Positions 38,376-47,837 are shown, counted from the stretch's first letter. The stretch is 64,000 nucleotides of DNA from Caballeronia glathei (GCF_000698595.1 NZ_JFHC01000016.1:49128-113127); one strand, 5' to 3'. Made by a program: numbers and translations. The notes: generated by a model from the sequence alone, not told the origin.

Positions 38376-39173
38376 ATGGAAGTCAGGAATTCTCGGCGGT
38401 GGGCTCCGCGTGGCCGGAACCGGTGGATCATCGCTGCCGCAGCGCTTGTTACCGCCGCCCTCATTCGGACGGCGCTTCAGCCGCTGCTTGGCAACTTCAT
38501 GCCGGACACCGGCTTCCTCGTCGCCGCTATCCTCGTTCAATATTACTGCGGCCTCGCGCCTGCGCTTTGCGTGATGATCGTCGGCCTTGGTCTCGCCGAC
38601 TATCTGTTCGTGCCGCCATATCGGCGTCTCGACATCATCGATCAGGCAGACATCATGCTGCTGATCTCGTATCCGTTCATCACGATCGTCATGATCACGC
38701 TTGTGGAGCGGCTCAGGCGCGAGCAGTATCGCGCCGAGCTGCTGGCCGCGGTGTCCCAGTCGCGCTACGAAATGCTTCTGCGTCACGACAACGAGCGTCT
38801 TCTCGTCCGGCGCGCCACGGTTGAGATGCGTCGCATGCTGCATTACATCGCACAATACAATCGCTCGCTGATACTCATCAGGGCACTCGATCCCGCGAAC
38901 AGCGCCGCGCCTGGCAGTTTCGTCGCAGCGGCGGCGACCGCGACACCCAGCGGCATCATCGACGACGAGTCGTTTCGTGTGGGCGTAGCCTACGGTGCGA
39001 AGCATTCGCAGGTACATCAGGAAGACCTTGAACGCGTGATCGAGCGGTTGGTGCCGGGTCATCACCGCTTGCGTTTTCTATCGGCCGCACAGGGGTGGCG
39101 CCCCGTCGAATGTGTGTGCGACCGCTTCACTACGACGTCGGGCGAGTTTCTGATCCTGCGGACGGAAGAATGA
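38376..39173 (+). CDS. DUF4118 membrane protein (KdpD-like sensor module without kinase)
   Basis: 265 residues from ATG at 38376. The first 110 residues carry four membrane helices of the DUF4118 type (WIIAAAALVTAALIRTALQP, FLVAAILVQYYCGLAPALCVM, DIMLLISYPFITIVMITLV), as in KdpD and related sensor kinases. A cytoplasmic alpha/beta part follows, but no HisKA or HATPase motif is present. It may be a stand-alone sensor. The stop overlaps the esterase start (ATGA), so the two are coupled. Confidence 0.8.
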   Translation: MEVRNSRRWAPRGRNRWIIAAAALVTAALIRTALQPLLGNFMPDTGFLVAAILVQYYCGLAPALCVMIVGLGLADYLFVPPYRRLDIIDQADIMLLISYPFITIVMITLVERLRREQYRAELLAAVSQSRYEMLLRHDNERLLVRRATVEMRRMLHYIAQYNRSLILIRALDPANSAAPGSFVAAAATATPSGIIDDESFRVGVAYGAKHSQVHQEDLERVIERLVPGHHRLRFLSAAQGWRPVECVCDRFTTTSGEFLILRTEE

Positions 39174-40057
39174 CCATGGGTGCGCCTCCGTTTTCTACCG
39201 CCCAGAACAGCGATCACGCCGTTCTGCTGTTGCACGGCCTGTCGAGTTCACCGCTCGAGTTGCGGTTCCTCGCGCGCTTTCTCGCCGAGGAGGGTTTCAT
39301 AACGCACACACCTGAGCTGGCCGGGTATAGCGCGGGCACAGGGCATCTGCCGATGGAGCAGTGGATCAGCGCGGCGGTGGCGCAATTCGATGCGCTTGCC
39401 GTGCAGTATCGCCACGTCTCGGTGTGTGGCCTTTCGATGGGTGCGACGCTCGCCGCTGCAGTCGCGCATCAGCGGCCGGCCGCTCGCGCATTGCTGCTGC
39501 TGTCGATCACGCTCAGTTACGACGGCTGGGCAATTCCGTGGTACCTGTTCATGTTCGACTACCTCTACTACACGCCGTTGCGCTCGCGCTACCGTTATCG
39601 GGAACACGAACCGTACGGCCTGCGCAACGAGGCATTGCGCTCGAAGATCGCGCGGGCGATGCAAAAGAACGAAATCAGCGAAGTTGGACCTGCTTCCATC
39701 GCGATGCCCGCGTTGCACGAAGCGAGGCGTCTCGCCGGCTCCGTGCGAAATAAGCTGAAGGGGATTGCCACTGATTGTCTGATCATCCACGCGATCGATG
39801 ACGAAACGTCGAGTCCTCATAACGCGCGTTTTGTCGAGTCGAACGTCGGGGCCGCGTTTCTCCGAACCATCTGGCTCGACGATTCATATCACATGATCAC
39901 GTCGGATAACGAACGCGAGGTGGTCGCACGCGAATGCGCGCTGTTTCTGCGCGAAAGCGCGGCCGCCTCGGCGGCAAGCAACAACCCGGCGCCAGTGGTG
40001 TCCCGCGCGCTCGCACGCCGTTTGAGGCAACTGGCATCGGTGGCGGGGAAAGCATGA
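39170..40057 (+). CDS. Alpha/beta hydrolase (carboxylesterase-like)
   Basis: 295 residues from ATG at 39170 (ATG at 39176 also possible). Hydrolase fold with oxyanion region LLLHGLSSSPLE, nucleophile elbow GLSMGAT (Ser near 98), acid in IIHAIDDETSS and base His in DDSYHMITSDN. It resembles Est30-type carboxylesterases. Cytoplasmic. Translationally coupled to the DUF4118 gene before and the small ORF after. Confidence 0.9.
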   Translation: MTMGAPPFSTAQNSDHAVLLLHGLSSSPLELRFLARFLAEEGFITHTPELAGYSAGTGHLPMEQWISAAVAQFDALAVQYRHVSVCGLSMGATLAAAVAHQRPAARALLLLSITLSYDGWAIPWYLFMFDYLYYTPLRSRYRYREHEPYGLRNEALRSKIARAMQKNEISEVGPASIAMPALHEARRLAGSVRNKLKGIATDCLIIHAIDDETSSPHNARFVESNVGAAFLRTIWLDDSYHMITSDNEREVVARECALFLRESAAASAASNNPAPVVSRALARRLRQLASVAGKA

Positions 40058-40218
40058 CGCGGTTTATGGAATCGCTCAAATACCGTTGTACCGCGCTTGC
40101 AGCGGAAATCGCGTGTGGACTGATGGACTTCGCGAGCGCGGCGAACGGCGCCGAGCCGCAAGCCGACAGCGACGGAAAAATATCGGCCGGGCAGGGCGCG
40201 CCAGGACCAGGCGGTTAG
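40054..40218 (+). CDS. 54-residue hypothetical protein
   Basis: ATG at 40054 overlaps the esterase stop (ATGA). The product starts MTRFMESLKYRCTALAAEIA and ends in a Gly/Pro-rich tail. No family recognised. The coupling to the esterase gene is the main support; its end overlaps the stop codon of the convergent gene at 40215 by four bases. Confidence 0.45.
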   Translation: MTRFMESLKYRCTALAAEIACGLMDFASAANGAEPQADSDGKISAGQGAPGPGG

Positions 40219-40865
40219 GCGCCGCTGATCGGCGCCTCGAGAAGACAACCAAACTCACGGGCAAAGTCGACAGATACGCGGGCATGGACTGCGCCCTGCT
40301 TGTCGAAGAACCGCTGCGTCCCTCTGAGAGTGAACACACCTTCATGCCAGACGTTTGGATGGATGTAGAGACCCTGCTGTCCATCGAAGCGAAAGCACAC
40401 GAACTTCTCTGGCGCAATGTCGTCCCCCGGCAATGCCAGTGGAACGTAGAACGGAAGACGGTCGAGAGGAAAGAACAGTTGTCCTCCGTCGGGGTGGTAG
40501 TTCGCGTGCCAAAGCAACATGCGCTCCGGAGCATTGGCGTGGTCGTCGCGGGCTGCTTCAGGTGCAGTTGCATACGCGAGGACGTAGTTACCGCTCACAG
40601 CCTCGTTTCGACCGTACAGAATATCGCCGCGCCATTCGCTCACGAATGTGCCTTCGGTCGTGCCAGCCTGATCACCGGTTCCAGGGTCTATGGGCCTTGT
40701 CCCCACTGCTGGCCACTGCACAATCTCGATCGAGCACGCGCTCGGGTCGGTCACGAGTCTGCCAAATCCATCAAGCGTTGCAGGGGTCGCGTCGACCACG
40801 GGCATCGATACGCATCTGAGGCCGGGGGGAAGGGCGGGGTTGAGGTAATCGATCTCTTGGGACAT
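40215..40865 (-). CDS. Ureidoglycolate lyase family protein
   Basis: 216 residues from ATG at 40865 (ATG at 40871 gives 218). Cupin-like AllA family features: FGRLVTDPSACSIEIVQWP, VLAYATAPEAARDDHA, and YIHPNVWHEGVFTL with the metal/active-site His. It is longer than usual AllA (about 160-170). Ureidoglycolate lyase splits ureidoglycolate into glyoxylate and urea in purine breakdown. No other allantoin gene is nearby, so another ureido-acid substrate is possible. Confidence 0.8.
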   Translation of the reverse strand: MSQEIDYLNPALPPGLRCVSMPVVDATPATLDGFGRLVTDPSACSIEIVQWPAVGTRPIDPGTGDQAGTTEGTFVSEWRGDILYGRNEAVSGNYVLAYATAPEAARDDHANAPERMLLWHANYHPDGGQLFFPLDRLPFYVPLALPGDDIAPEKFVCFRFDGQQGLYIHPNVWHEGVFTLRGTQRFFDKQGAVHARVSVDFAREFGCLLEAPISGA

Positions 40866-41096
40866 CGGCACAGTTTACATGAGTTGAAGATACTGACCGC
40901 AGTTGCTCGAACACGGCGTTTAGACGATCATCTAAAACGCAAAACGGCCATTGCGGTAACGTCGGAAACGGGTCGTGTGGACGGAAGTTCAGTGTCGGTT
41001 CTTGTTGTTCCAATAAGGATTTGGCGGCGCAATGCGTACAAATCCATTTTCGACAAGGCGAACCTCACGGGTCGTGTCAGCGCACCGGCCAATCTT

Positions 41097-41990
41097 TTAC
41101 TGCTGCCTCTCCGCGAACGGCACCGTCGCCTCCAGAGCCATCGCGGCAAACGCGCGCACCGCGGCAGAACGGTAAGCGTTGCGTCGTTGGAGCAGTGCAG
41201 CGGGCCTGAGTTCGAGTTCAGGTCGGATTCTCGCCGCGGTCAAACCGGCTCCGGCGACATTTTCTGGCAGGATAGTCGCCACGTCGGTCTGGCGAACGAT
41301 CTCAATCAGCACTGTGATGGAGTTTGCCTCTACCACGATCTCTGGACGCAGGCCCCTGCGCGCGAAGTAGCGATCCACGCTTCTGCGGATCGAAAAGGAC
41401 GCGTCCAGTAATGCGAGCGGAGCGGCCAGAACTTCGGCGGGCGTCACGACCGCCTTCCGCACGGACAATCGAGCTGCTGCGGTGATCAAAGCAAGTCGTT
41501 CCTTGTGTAGGGGGGTCGCTTCGATATCCTCTACCTGCATATCGCCAAAACCGATACCCAGGTCCAACCTGTCGTCCCGAAGTGCCGGCTCGATTTCCTC
41601 CTGCTGCGACGCGACGCGAATCGACAGCGAGATCCCCGGATAACTTGATCTGAAGCGCTGCACCAGCGGGCCGATCAGATAGCTTGCGACGGTCGGCGTC
41701 ACGCCAAGGCGGAGCGATCCGGTTGAAAGATCCTCGACATCCCGCACCGCGCGAGCGGCTTCGTCGAGCTCCTCCAGGATATGGCGGACATAACGAAGGT
41801 ACACGGCCCCCCGATCCGTAGGACGGACCTGGCGCCCGCTTCTGTCCAGTAGTTGAGCGCCCAGGCGATCTTCCAGTTCCTTGATCTGCTGCGATAGCGC
41901 CGGCTGTGAAACATGCAGGACCTGTGCCGCCCGGGTAAAGCTGCCGTTGTCGACGACCGCCGTGAGATATCGGATATGGCGGAGAAGCAT
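41097..41990 (-). CDS. LysR-family regulator (CysB/CbbR-like, CynR type)
   Basis: 297 residues from ATG at 41990. HTH: LTAVVDNGSFTRAAQVLHVS and QPALSQQIKELEDRLGAQLL. Substrate domain: LRLGVTPTVASYLIGPLVQRF. It is divergent from the FAH hydrolase gene at 42175 and has an inverted repeat directly upstream, so it likely controls that gene and itself. Confidence 0.93.
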   Translation of the reverse strand: MLLRHIRYLTAVVDNGSFTRAAQVLHVSQPALSQQIKELEDRLGAQLLDRSGRQVRPTDRGAVYLRYVRHILEELDEAARAVRDVEDLSTGSLRLGVTPTVASYLIGPLVQRFRSSYPGISLSIRVASQQEEIEPALRDDRLDLGIGFGDMQVEDIEATPLHKERLALITAAARLSVRKAVVTPAEVLAAPLALLDASFSIRRSVDRYFARRGLRPEIVVEANSITVLIEIVRQTDVATILPENVAGAGLTAARIRPELELRPAALLQRRNAYRSAAVRAFAAMALEATVPFAERQQ

Positions 41991-41993
41991 TGT

Positions 41994-42012
41994 CTATAAC
42001 CTCAACTTATAG
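41994..42012. promoter_or_regulatory. LysR-type operator CTATAA-N7-TTATAG
   Basis: Perfect 6-nt arms, 7-nt spacer, 4 nt upstream of the LysR start. Same layout as ATAC-N7-GTAT sites of BenM-type LysR proteins. Probably the autoregulatory and activating site. Confidence 0.6.
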
Positions 42013-42174
42013 AAAGCGTAAGGAACGAGTCTTGGACGATTATGCATCCAATCCATATTCTGTAGTCAAGACGCGCAACGAAACACGTCGATTCCGCGAT
42101 GGCGGAAAGTGCCCATCGCATGACTGACGCCTGAGAATCAGAGCGGGCGTTGCCCCAATTAAAGGAGAGTTGAT

Positions 42175-42999
42175 ATGCAACAATTTGCCCGAGTTCTCGT
42201 CAATGACCGTGCCGTTCCCATCATCATCGTTGGCGGTGAGCATCTGGATCTGCGCCCGGTCGCGGCGGACATCACGCCTGACGTCATCGCGAGCGGCGTC
42301 CTGAACGAGGTCGATACGGCCGCGCTCGATCCGCTGCGCGGCGAACACACCTATCTCGCGCCAGTCAATGGTATCAGTCAGATCGCAGCGACCGGTTTCA
42401 ACTACAAGAAACACATCGAAGAGTTCAAGATGACGCCGCCAACCGAACCGGAAGTCTTTCTCAAGGCGGTGACCTCGCTTGCCGGCCCGAACGACCCGAT
42501 TTCCCGTGGCCCCAACGCCGGCACGAAGCTGGATTGGGAGGTGGAGCTGGCAATCATCGTGGGGCGCGAGGCCCGGGACATCGCGGCAGCCGACGCCGCC
42601 GACTATATCTTCGGTTATGTCTGCATCAACGACATCTCGGACCGCGCAACCCAGGTCGACGAAAAAGGCGGCCAGCACCTGGTGCGTGCCAAGTCACGCC
42701 CCGGCTATTCACCGATCGGACCGTACCTGGCAACCGGCGTCGATGGTGCGAACCTGGGACTGTGGACAAAGTTGAACGGCCAGTTCGAGCAGCAAGGCAA
42801 CACGAGCGACATGCTGTTCTCGATCGGCGAGATGCTCGCCTACTTCTCGACGCACATGACGCTGCTTCCTGGCGACATCCTTGCGACAGGAACACCGCCT
42901 GGAGTCGGGTTCGGTAAAAACCGATTCATGGAGCCCGGCGACGTGCTGGAATGCGGCATCACGCATCTTGGCGCACAGCGGCACCTGATTCTGGCCTGA
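42175..42999 (+). CDS. Fumarylacetoacetate hydrolase family protein
   Basis: 274 residues from ATG at 42175 with AGGAGAG upstream. FAH-fold metal ligands: Glu residues in LDWEVELAIIVG near 120 and Asp in VCINDISDRATQ near 152; further motifs KSRPGYSPIGPYLAT and LLPGDILATGTPPGVG. Family members cleave C-C bonds of acyl-pyruvates or isomerise 2-oxo-diene acids. Substrate unknown. Monocistronic or with the signal peptidase gene 128 nt downstream. Confidence 0.92.
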   Translation: MQQFARVLVNDRAVPIIIVGGEHLDLRPVAADITPDVIASGVLNEVDTAALDPLRGEHTYLAPVNGISQIAATGFNYKKHIEEFKMTPPTEPEVFLKAVTSLAGPNDPISRGPNAGTKLDWEVELAIIVGREARDIAAADAADYIFGYVCINDISDRATQVDEKGGQHLVRAKSRPGYSPIGPYLATGVDGANLGLWTKLNGQFEQQGNTSDMLFSIGEMLAYFSTHMTLLPGDILATGTPPGVGFGKNRFMEPGDVLECGITHLGAQRHLILA

Positions 43000-43127
43000 A
43001 GGCGATGGTGCGAGGTCGGTGTGGACGTTCCCGACCTCGAGCCATCATGGGCGACATGCATTTTTCGTGCGCACCTTGGTTCCCATCGAATCCGCGGTTT
43101 CAACTCTCACGAACGATTGCTTACACC

Positions 43128-43814
43128 ATGCACACCATGATCAGGCTATGGCGGGAATACAAAGGTCTCGTCGCGTTGGTGCTTCTGATGACCTTCTTCC
43201 GCAGTGCGATCGCCGACTGGAACGTCGTGCCAAGCGGTTCGATGCTGCCAACCATTCGCCCCGGCGATCACATCATCGTTGACAAGATGGCCTATGAACT
43301 GCGCATCCCGCTGACTCACATCGGAGTCGCGCGTCTGAGTGACCCTAGACGCGACGACATCGTGACGATCGACTCATCGGCAGCGCACGAACTTCTCGTC
43401 AAACGGGTCATTGGCATACCTGGCGACAGCGTGGCCATGCGTAACAACGTGCTATTCCTTAACGGCAAGCGAGCAGACTACCGGCCGCTCGGGTTCGATC
43501 AATTGCCGGGCGATGCAAGCTCGCACGCCGAATATCTCACCGAGCAGTTCGACGGTGTTGCGCACAAGGTGCGTCTGTCGCTCGACGCTCCGAGTCCTCG
43601 CAGTTCGTTCGGGCCGGTCGTCGTGCCGGCTGGCGAGTATTTGATGCTAGGCGACAATCGTGACGACAGTGCGGACTCTCGCTATTTTGGATTCTTCCCG
43701 CGCACCGAGATCATGGGCCGGGTGCGTCGGGTCGCCTTCTCGCTGGACCCGACTCACTTCGATTTGCCGCGACCCGACCGGTTTGGCAAACGTCTGGTTA
43801 TCCCTCCCGGCTAA
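43128..43814 (+). CDS. lepB: Signal peptidase I (accessory, short)
   Basis: 228 residues from ATG at 43128 (ATG at 43137 possible). One membrane anchor (YKGLVALVLLMTFFRSAIA), then catalytic Ser in VPSGSMLPTI, catalytic Lys in VKRVIGIPGDSV, and the family box GDNRDDSADSRYFG. It cuts signal peptides at the periplasmic face. Housekeeping lepB sits next to lepA and rnc; this copy stands between a FAH hydrolase and a LysR gene, so it is an extra enzyme. Shorter than the main enzyme, which has a second anchor. Confidence 0.93.
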   Translation: MHTMIRLWREYKGLVALVLLMTFFRSAIADWNVVPSGSMLPTIRPGDHIIVDKMAYELRIPLTHIGVARLSDPRRDDIVTIDSSAAHELLVKRVIGIPGDSVAMRNNVLFLNGKRADYRPLGFDQLPGDASSHAEYLTEQFDGVAHKVRLSLDAPSPRSSFGPVVVPAGEYLMLGDNRDDSADSRYFGFFPRTEIMGRVRRVAFSLDPTHFDLPRPDRFGKRLVIPPG

Positions 43815-44740
43815 GGGGATCGCTCCGCCGAGACAAGATGAGCGGGTTCTTGACCGGATCCAATTCGACGAAGCTCGTCGAGCACGGCCGCCACCTTCGG
43901 CAACTTCGCGCGATCGCGCGCGTACGCCGCGAAAACATCCAGATCTTCAAATGAAAGGCCCGGCGCGGCATTGACCAGACTGCCGTTCGCTATCGGCGCA
44001 TTGGCGGCATACATAGGCAACACGGCCACCCCTAGTCCCGAGCCACAGAGGTCGAGAAGCGCGTACACATCGCTGACGGTCATTCTGGGCGTCAAGCGAA
44101 GCTCGGCTGGTTCGCCACGCCAGATCACCTGCCAGGTGGTCCGGGGCGCGTAAGTCCTCAACGCAAGGCAATCATGGGCGCCCAGTTGCGAGAGTTCCGT
44201 GATCGTGCCATGCGTCTCCAGATAGTCGGGCGAAGCGCACAGGCACCGGCCGAATGACGCGATCCGTTCCTCTCTGATTCCGGATTGTGGCGTAGTGGAA
44301 GTCCTCACCGCGATATCGTAAGTGCCTTCACTCAGATCCACGTACCGGTCGGACAGATCCAGTTCAAAGCGCAACTTCGGATAGCGCCTCGCGACCCGGG
44401 CGAGGGCGGGCACCACGCTCGCGCGCCCCAACGCTGTCGGCATGGTGATGCGGATGAGCCCCTCCGGCTCCGCCGTACCACGCTGAGCGCGCGCATCGGC
44501 GTCCCTTAAGCGCAGAAGAATGTCGTGAAGCTCGCTGGCGTACGAGAGGCCCGCATCTGTCAACGCAACGTGCCGCGTGGTTCGCTCGATCAGGCGTACG
44601 CCCAGTCTTGCCTCCAGAGTGGCGATCCGCCTGCTGATGGTGGATTGGGTGACGCCGAGCTCCCTCGCTGCCACCCCGAAGCCGCCACATTCCGCGACAG
44701 CCAGGAAGGTTTCTGCTTCGAACAGGCCCATGTTATTCAT
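43811..44740 (-). CDS. LysR-family regulator beside amidase gene
   Basis: 309 residues from ATG at 44740. HTH: ETFLAVAECGGFGVAARELG and TQSTISRRIATLEARLGVRL. Effector domain: GLIRITMPTALGRASVVPAL. Divergent from the amidase gene, which it most likely controls. Its end overlaps that of the signal peptidase gene by four bases (convergent). Confidence 0.93.
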   Translation of the reverse strand: MNNMGLFEAETFLAVAECGGFGVAARELGVTQSTISRRIATLEARLGVRLIERTTRHVALTDAGLSYASELHDILLRLRDADARAQRGTAEPEGLIRITMPTALGRASVVPALARVARRYPKLRFELDLSDRYVDLSEGTYDIAVRTSTTPQSGIREERIASFGRCLCASPDYLETHGTITELSQLGAHDCLALRTYAPRTTWQVIWRGEPAELRLTPRMTVSDVYALLDLCGSGLGVAVLPMYAANAPIANGSLVNAAPGLSFEDLDVFAAYARDRAKLPKVAAVLDELRRIGSGQEPAHLVSAERSP

Positions 44741-44861
44741 GCGAATTCTCGATAAGTTATATCCGTCGTGGCAATGTTAATCGATGGCGCGGATCAATGT
44801 ACTCTGCGTTCAGCGTCGAGGTTCCCACGGAGCCGGACGAAACCGTTAAATGGAGTACCAA

Positions 44862-46277
44862 ATGAACGCCACAGATAAAGCAGCCATCTACTACGCGGAT
44901 GCTACTGAGTTAGCCCGCCTGGTGCGGAACCGGGCCTTGTCGCCGGTTGAAGTGATCCAAGCTCATCTGGACCGTATCGAAGCAACCAATCCGAAGGTGA
45001 ACGCAGTTGTCACGTTGATGGGAGAGGAGGCACTGAAGGCCGCGAAAGTCGCCGAAAAGGCTGTCCTGAACGGCGATGCGCTTGGACCTTTGCACGGCGT
45101 GCCGTTTTCTATCAAGGATTCATTGGACACCGCGGGCGTCCGGACCCAGCGCGGCTCGAAGCTCTTCGCAGCAAACGTCCCTGAGGGAGACGCCACGTCG
45201 GTCGCGCGCTTCAAGGCCGCCGGCGGCATCCCTTTGATGAAGACCAATCTTCCCGAGTTTTCCGCGTGGACTGAAACAGACAACCTGGTAACCGGCCGCA
45301 CCAACAACCCGTGGAATCTCGAACGCACGCCAGGTGGATCCTCCGGCGGGGAGTCGGCCGCGATTGCCGCCGGCATGTCGCCGATTGGCATCGGCAGTGA
45401 TGTTGCGATCTCGGTGCGCGGGCCCGCCGCATTCACCGGCATCGCCGCGCTCAAGGCCACGCACGGCCGCATTCCTTACACCGGTCACTTCCCGACGGTG
45501 ACGTCCCGCTGGTGGCACGTCGGACCGATGGCTCGCACAGTGCGTGACGTTGCCTTGGGCTATTCGATTCTTCGCGGAACAGATGGAGTCGATGGCTACG
45601 CGGTGCACGCGAGAAACGCCGCACCCGATGACCGCAGAATCGCGGGTCAGTCGATCCGTGTCGGCTGGGTGTCGGATGCGGCGTTTGGACCCGTGGATCC
45701 GGAAATTACAGCAGCCGTCGCGAGCGCCGCGGCCCGGCTTGCCGACCTCGGATGCGAGGTGGAAGAGGTGAGCCTGCCTTTCCTCGGCGACCCGCTGTCA
45801 GCGCTCATGACGGTCGTCTTCGGAGAGATCGTGCCTTACGTCAAGTCGCTCGCAGCCGGCCGTGAATCCGAGCTGCACGCGATCGGTGTGGGTATTGTTG
45901 AAAGGTCGAATCCTTCGTTCACGGATTTCAACAGCGCGCTGACTCAGGCTGAGGCGCTCAGGTCCGCATTTGCTGGCTACTTCCAGAAGTACGACGCGTT
46001 GCTGTGTCCCGTCAATCCGATGACCGCGACACCACACGGTGCTCAGGAACTGATCGTCAATGGCACGGTGGTTCCCTGGACTCACGTCATGAGTGCAACG
46101 TCGCCGTTCAACCTGACGGGTCTGCCTGCACTCTCGGTCCCGTATGGCCTCAGCTCGGAGAGCCTGCCCATCGGCGTTCAACTGGTGTCGAGCTGGACCG
46201 ACGAGGCAACCATCCTGCGACTGGGGGCACTGATCGAACGCAGGGGCGGTCTCGGCAATCGACGACCCATGCTCTGA
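44862..46277 (+). CDS. Amidase (amidase signature family)
   Basis: 471 residues from ATG at 44862; GGAG six bases upstream favours this over the ATG at 44850. Ser-cisSer-Lys triad is seen: Lys in PFSIKDSLDT near 80, cis-Ser in GGSSGGESAA near 155, and Ser in AISVRGPAAF near 180. The usual GGS(I/V)R around the last Ser is here AIS, a small departure that may affect the oxyanion loop. Hydrolyses an amide to acid and ammonia; substrate unknown. Divergent LysR next door. Confidence 0.92.
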   Translation: MNATDKAAIYYADATELARLVRNRALSPVEVIQAHLDRIEATNPKVNAVVTLMGEEALKAAKVAEKAVLNGDALGPLHGVPFSIKDSLDTAGVRTQRGSKLFAANVPEGDATSVARFKAAGGIPLMKTNLPEFSAWTETDNLVTGRTNNPWNLERTPGGSSGGESAAIAAGMSPIGIGSDVAISVRGPAAFTGIAALKATHGRIPYTGHFPTVTSRWWHVGPMARTVRDVALGYSILRGTDGVDGYAVHARNAAPDDRRIAGQSIRVGWVSDAAFGPVDPEITAAVASAAARLADLGCEVEEVSLPFLGDPLSALMTVVFGEIVPYVKSLAAGRESELHAIGVGIVERSNPSFTDFNSALTQAEALRSAFAGYFQKYDALLCPVNPMTATPHGAQELIVNGTVVPWTHVMSATSPFNLTGLPALSVPYGLSSESLPIGVQLVSSWTDEATILRLGALIERRGGLGNRRPML

Positions 46278-46820
46278 TCCGTTCGGCTACACAGTGCAGC
46301 GCGCCTCCTGCGCATGACGTATTCACGGAGGCCGGGGCGGCTCGCTTCGGCTGCCGGAATCAGGGCGCGCTGTGCTGCTGAACGAACGCCAGACGTTTGC
46401 GCTGGGCGGGTCGTACTCGGCCTGCGAAAGGCATTGTTTCTACTTGAGACTGGATACCCGGAGTGCATCGAGCGTCCCGGTGCGCGATGCGCCGGGGATC
46501 GAATCCGGTCTCGCAGCCGGTCTTGCAGCCAAGAGCCGCCGTTCTTTCTCGTCCTGGATCGGACATGCAGGCGTCAGTTCCATCTCGGAAGCGGTCCTTC
46601 GATCCGCGATTCTCGCGCCGCTTCGTCGGCCACAGCGGTCGTGGTCCCTCAAGGCGTCAACGGAAGGCATGGGTTTGCGGACGTTCCCACGATCAAGCCA
46701 GTTCGCGCATTCGGAGTTCCATGTCCGCTTTAATTCACGCCCGAGGTTGAAGCGCTCGTTGTCGCATCGCTGCCAACAGGTTGTAGCGCGGCATGAGAGC
46801 GGTTCTCGTCCGCAGTCGTT
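46278..46820. other. 543-nt region without a convincing gene
   Basis: Convergent ends of the amidase gene and of the secreted-protein gene at 46821. Open frames run on both strands but none has a ribosome site or recognisable motif, and the codon pattern is unlike the neighbours. No repeat or U-tract terminator stands out. Confidence 0.45.
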
Positions 46821-47720
46821 CTATTGCGGCATTTGTTGGCGCCGGTACTCGTTCTTCTTCATCTGCAGATACTCCTGCTCGTCCAACTCATGCAATTGGC
46901 GTTGGTACTGTTCTGTTGAATCGAACCATGACGCAAAGCGTTGATCGACGCGTTTGTCGGCAGGAAGGGCGAGTGAACCCAGATATGCATCGATGGCAAG
47001 GTAGTAGCGCATCGTATTGCGCTCGACGAGGCCGCGCACGCCGCCGATGTATTCGCCGCTCGACGCCTTCGTAAAGCCGACTTTCGCGCTGCCTATGGTC
47101 GCGAGATAGGTCTTCATCGCAATACGGCCTGCCATGCCGAATCCATACGAATACGTGAGGTGCAAGAAGGTCCGCCCTTTGCCGATACCGACGGCCTCGA
47201 GCACTATGCGATAGTCCTTCGTGCTGAGCGGTCCCTTCGCTGCGCTCAGATCGACCTGGAAGTAGTCGGGAGTCGTCGCCACCGAACGGTAATTGAACTG
47301 CACGCGGAACGTGTCGTTGAGTTCCTGTTCGGTTTTCTTGCCGACGTTCATGCTGATCGTCGCGCCGTTGTTGCCTGAAGTGGCATGACAGTACTTCGTG
47401 TTCAGATGCAGGATCAGCACTTCGCACCAGTTCGCAGGGCCTTGCTGCGGGTCGTTGAATGCGCTGTTGACGGTCGCGAACGGATAATCGACGACGGCGT
47501 AGATATCGCCCTTTAGCGTGTCCTGCGTTTCTTCCGAGTCCAGATGGATCGGGCGATGAAACACATTCGACTTGAGCTGCGGCGCGAAGGTGTCGTACTT
47601 GTTCCTGAGCGCGGTGGCATTGTCGTCGGCCGATGTCAGCGCCCCGAACGAGAGGCCCAGCAGCGCGAGCGCAACTAACGCGAGCCGCTTGGTGATACGC
47701 ACGATCCGCTGGGTGGTCAT
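46821..47720 (-). CDS. Exported hypothetical protein
   Basis: 299 residues from ATG at 47720. Signal peptide MTTQRIVRITKRLALVALALL GL... cut near TSA-DD. The mature part (LKSNVFHRPIHLDSEETQ, ANWCEVLILHLNTKYCHATS, TFLHLTYSYGFGMAGRIAM) is a beta-rich single domain with two Cys that could form a disulfide. I do not recognise the family by name; a START-like or lipid-binding fold is conceivable. C-terminal tail is Gln-rich. Last gene of the operon with NnrU and carotenoid oxygenase. Confidence 0.78.
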   Translation of the reverse strand: MTTQRIVRITKRLALVALALLGLSFGALTSADDNATALRNKYDTFAPQLKSNVFHRPIHLDSEETQDTLKGDIYAVVDYPFATVNSAFNDPQQGPANWCEVLILHLNTKYCHATSGNNGATISMNVGKKTEQELNDTFRVQFNYRSVATTPDYFQVDLSAAKGPLSTKDYRIVLEAVGIGKGRTFLHLTYSYGFGMAGRIAMKTYLATIGSAKVGFTKASSGEYIGGVRGLVERNTMRYYLAIDAYLGSLALPADKRVDQRFASWFDSTEQYQRQLHELDEQEYLQMKKNEYRRQQMPQ

Positions 47721-47837
47721 GACAGCGCGCCCCCGCTGAGTCAGGCAAATCTCGCACGAATGTAGCAGAGCCGCCATCAAATGCGGATGAGCCATTCGAG
47801 CACACAGGCAATTTGAACCAATATAGCCGGATTTCGA

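Noticed and set aside
38334..39065. 243-codon minus-strand frame opposite the DUF4118 gene
   Set aside because: His/Arg-rich antisense frame; the plus strand has four clear membrane helices and coupled downstream genes.
40215..40865. Allantoin utilisation cluster around the ureidoglycolate lyase
   Set aside because: No allantoinase, allantoicase or purine permease gene occurs on either side.
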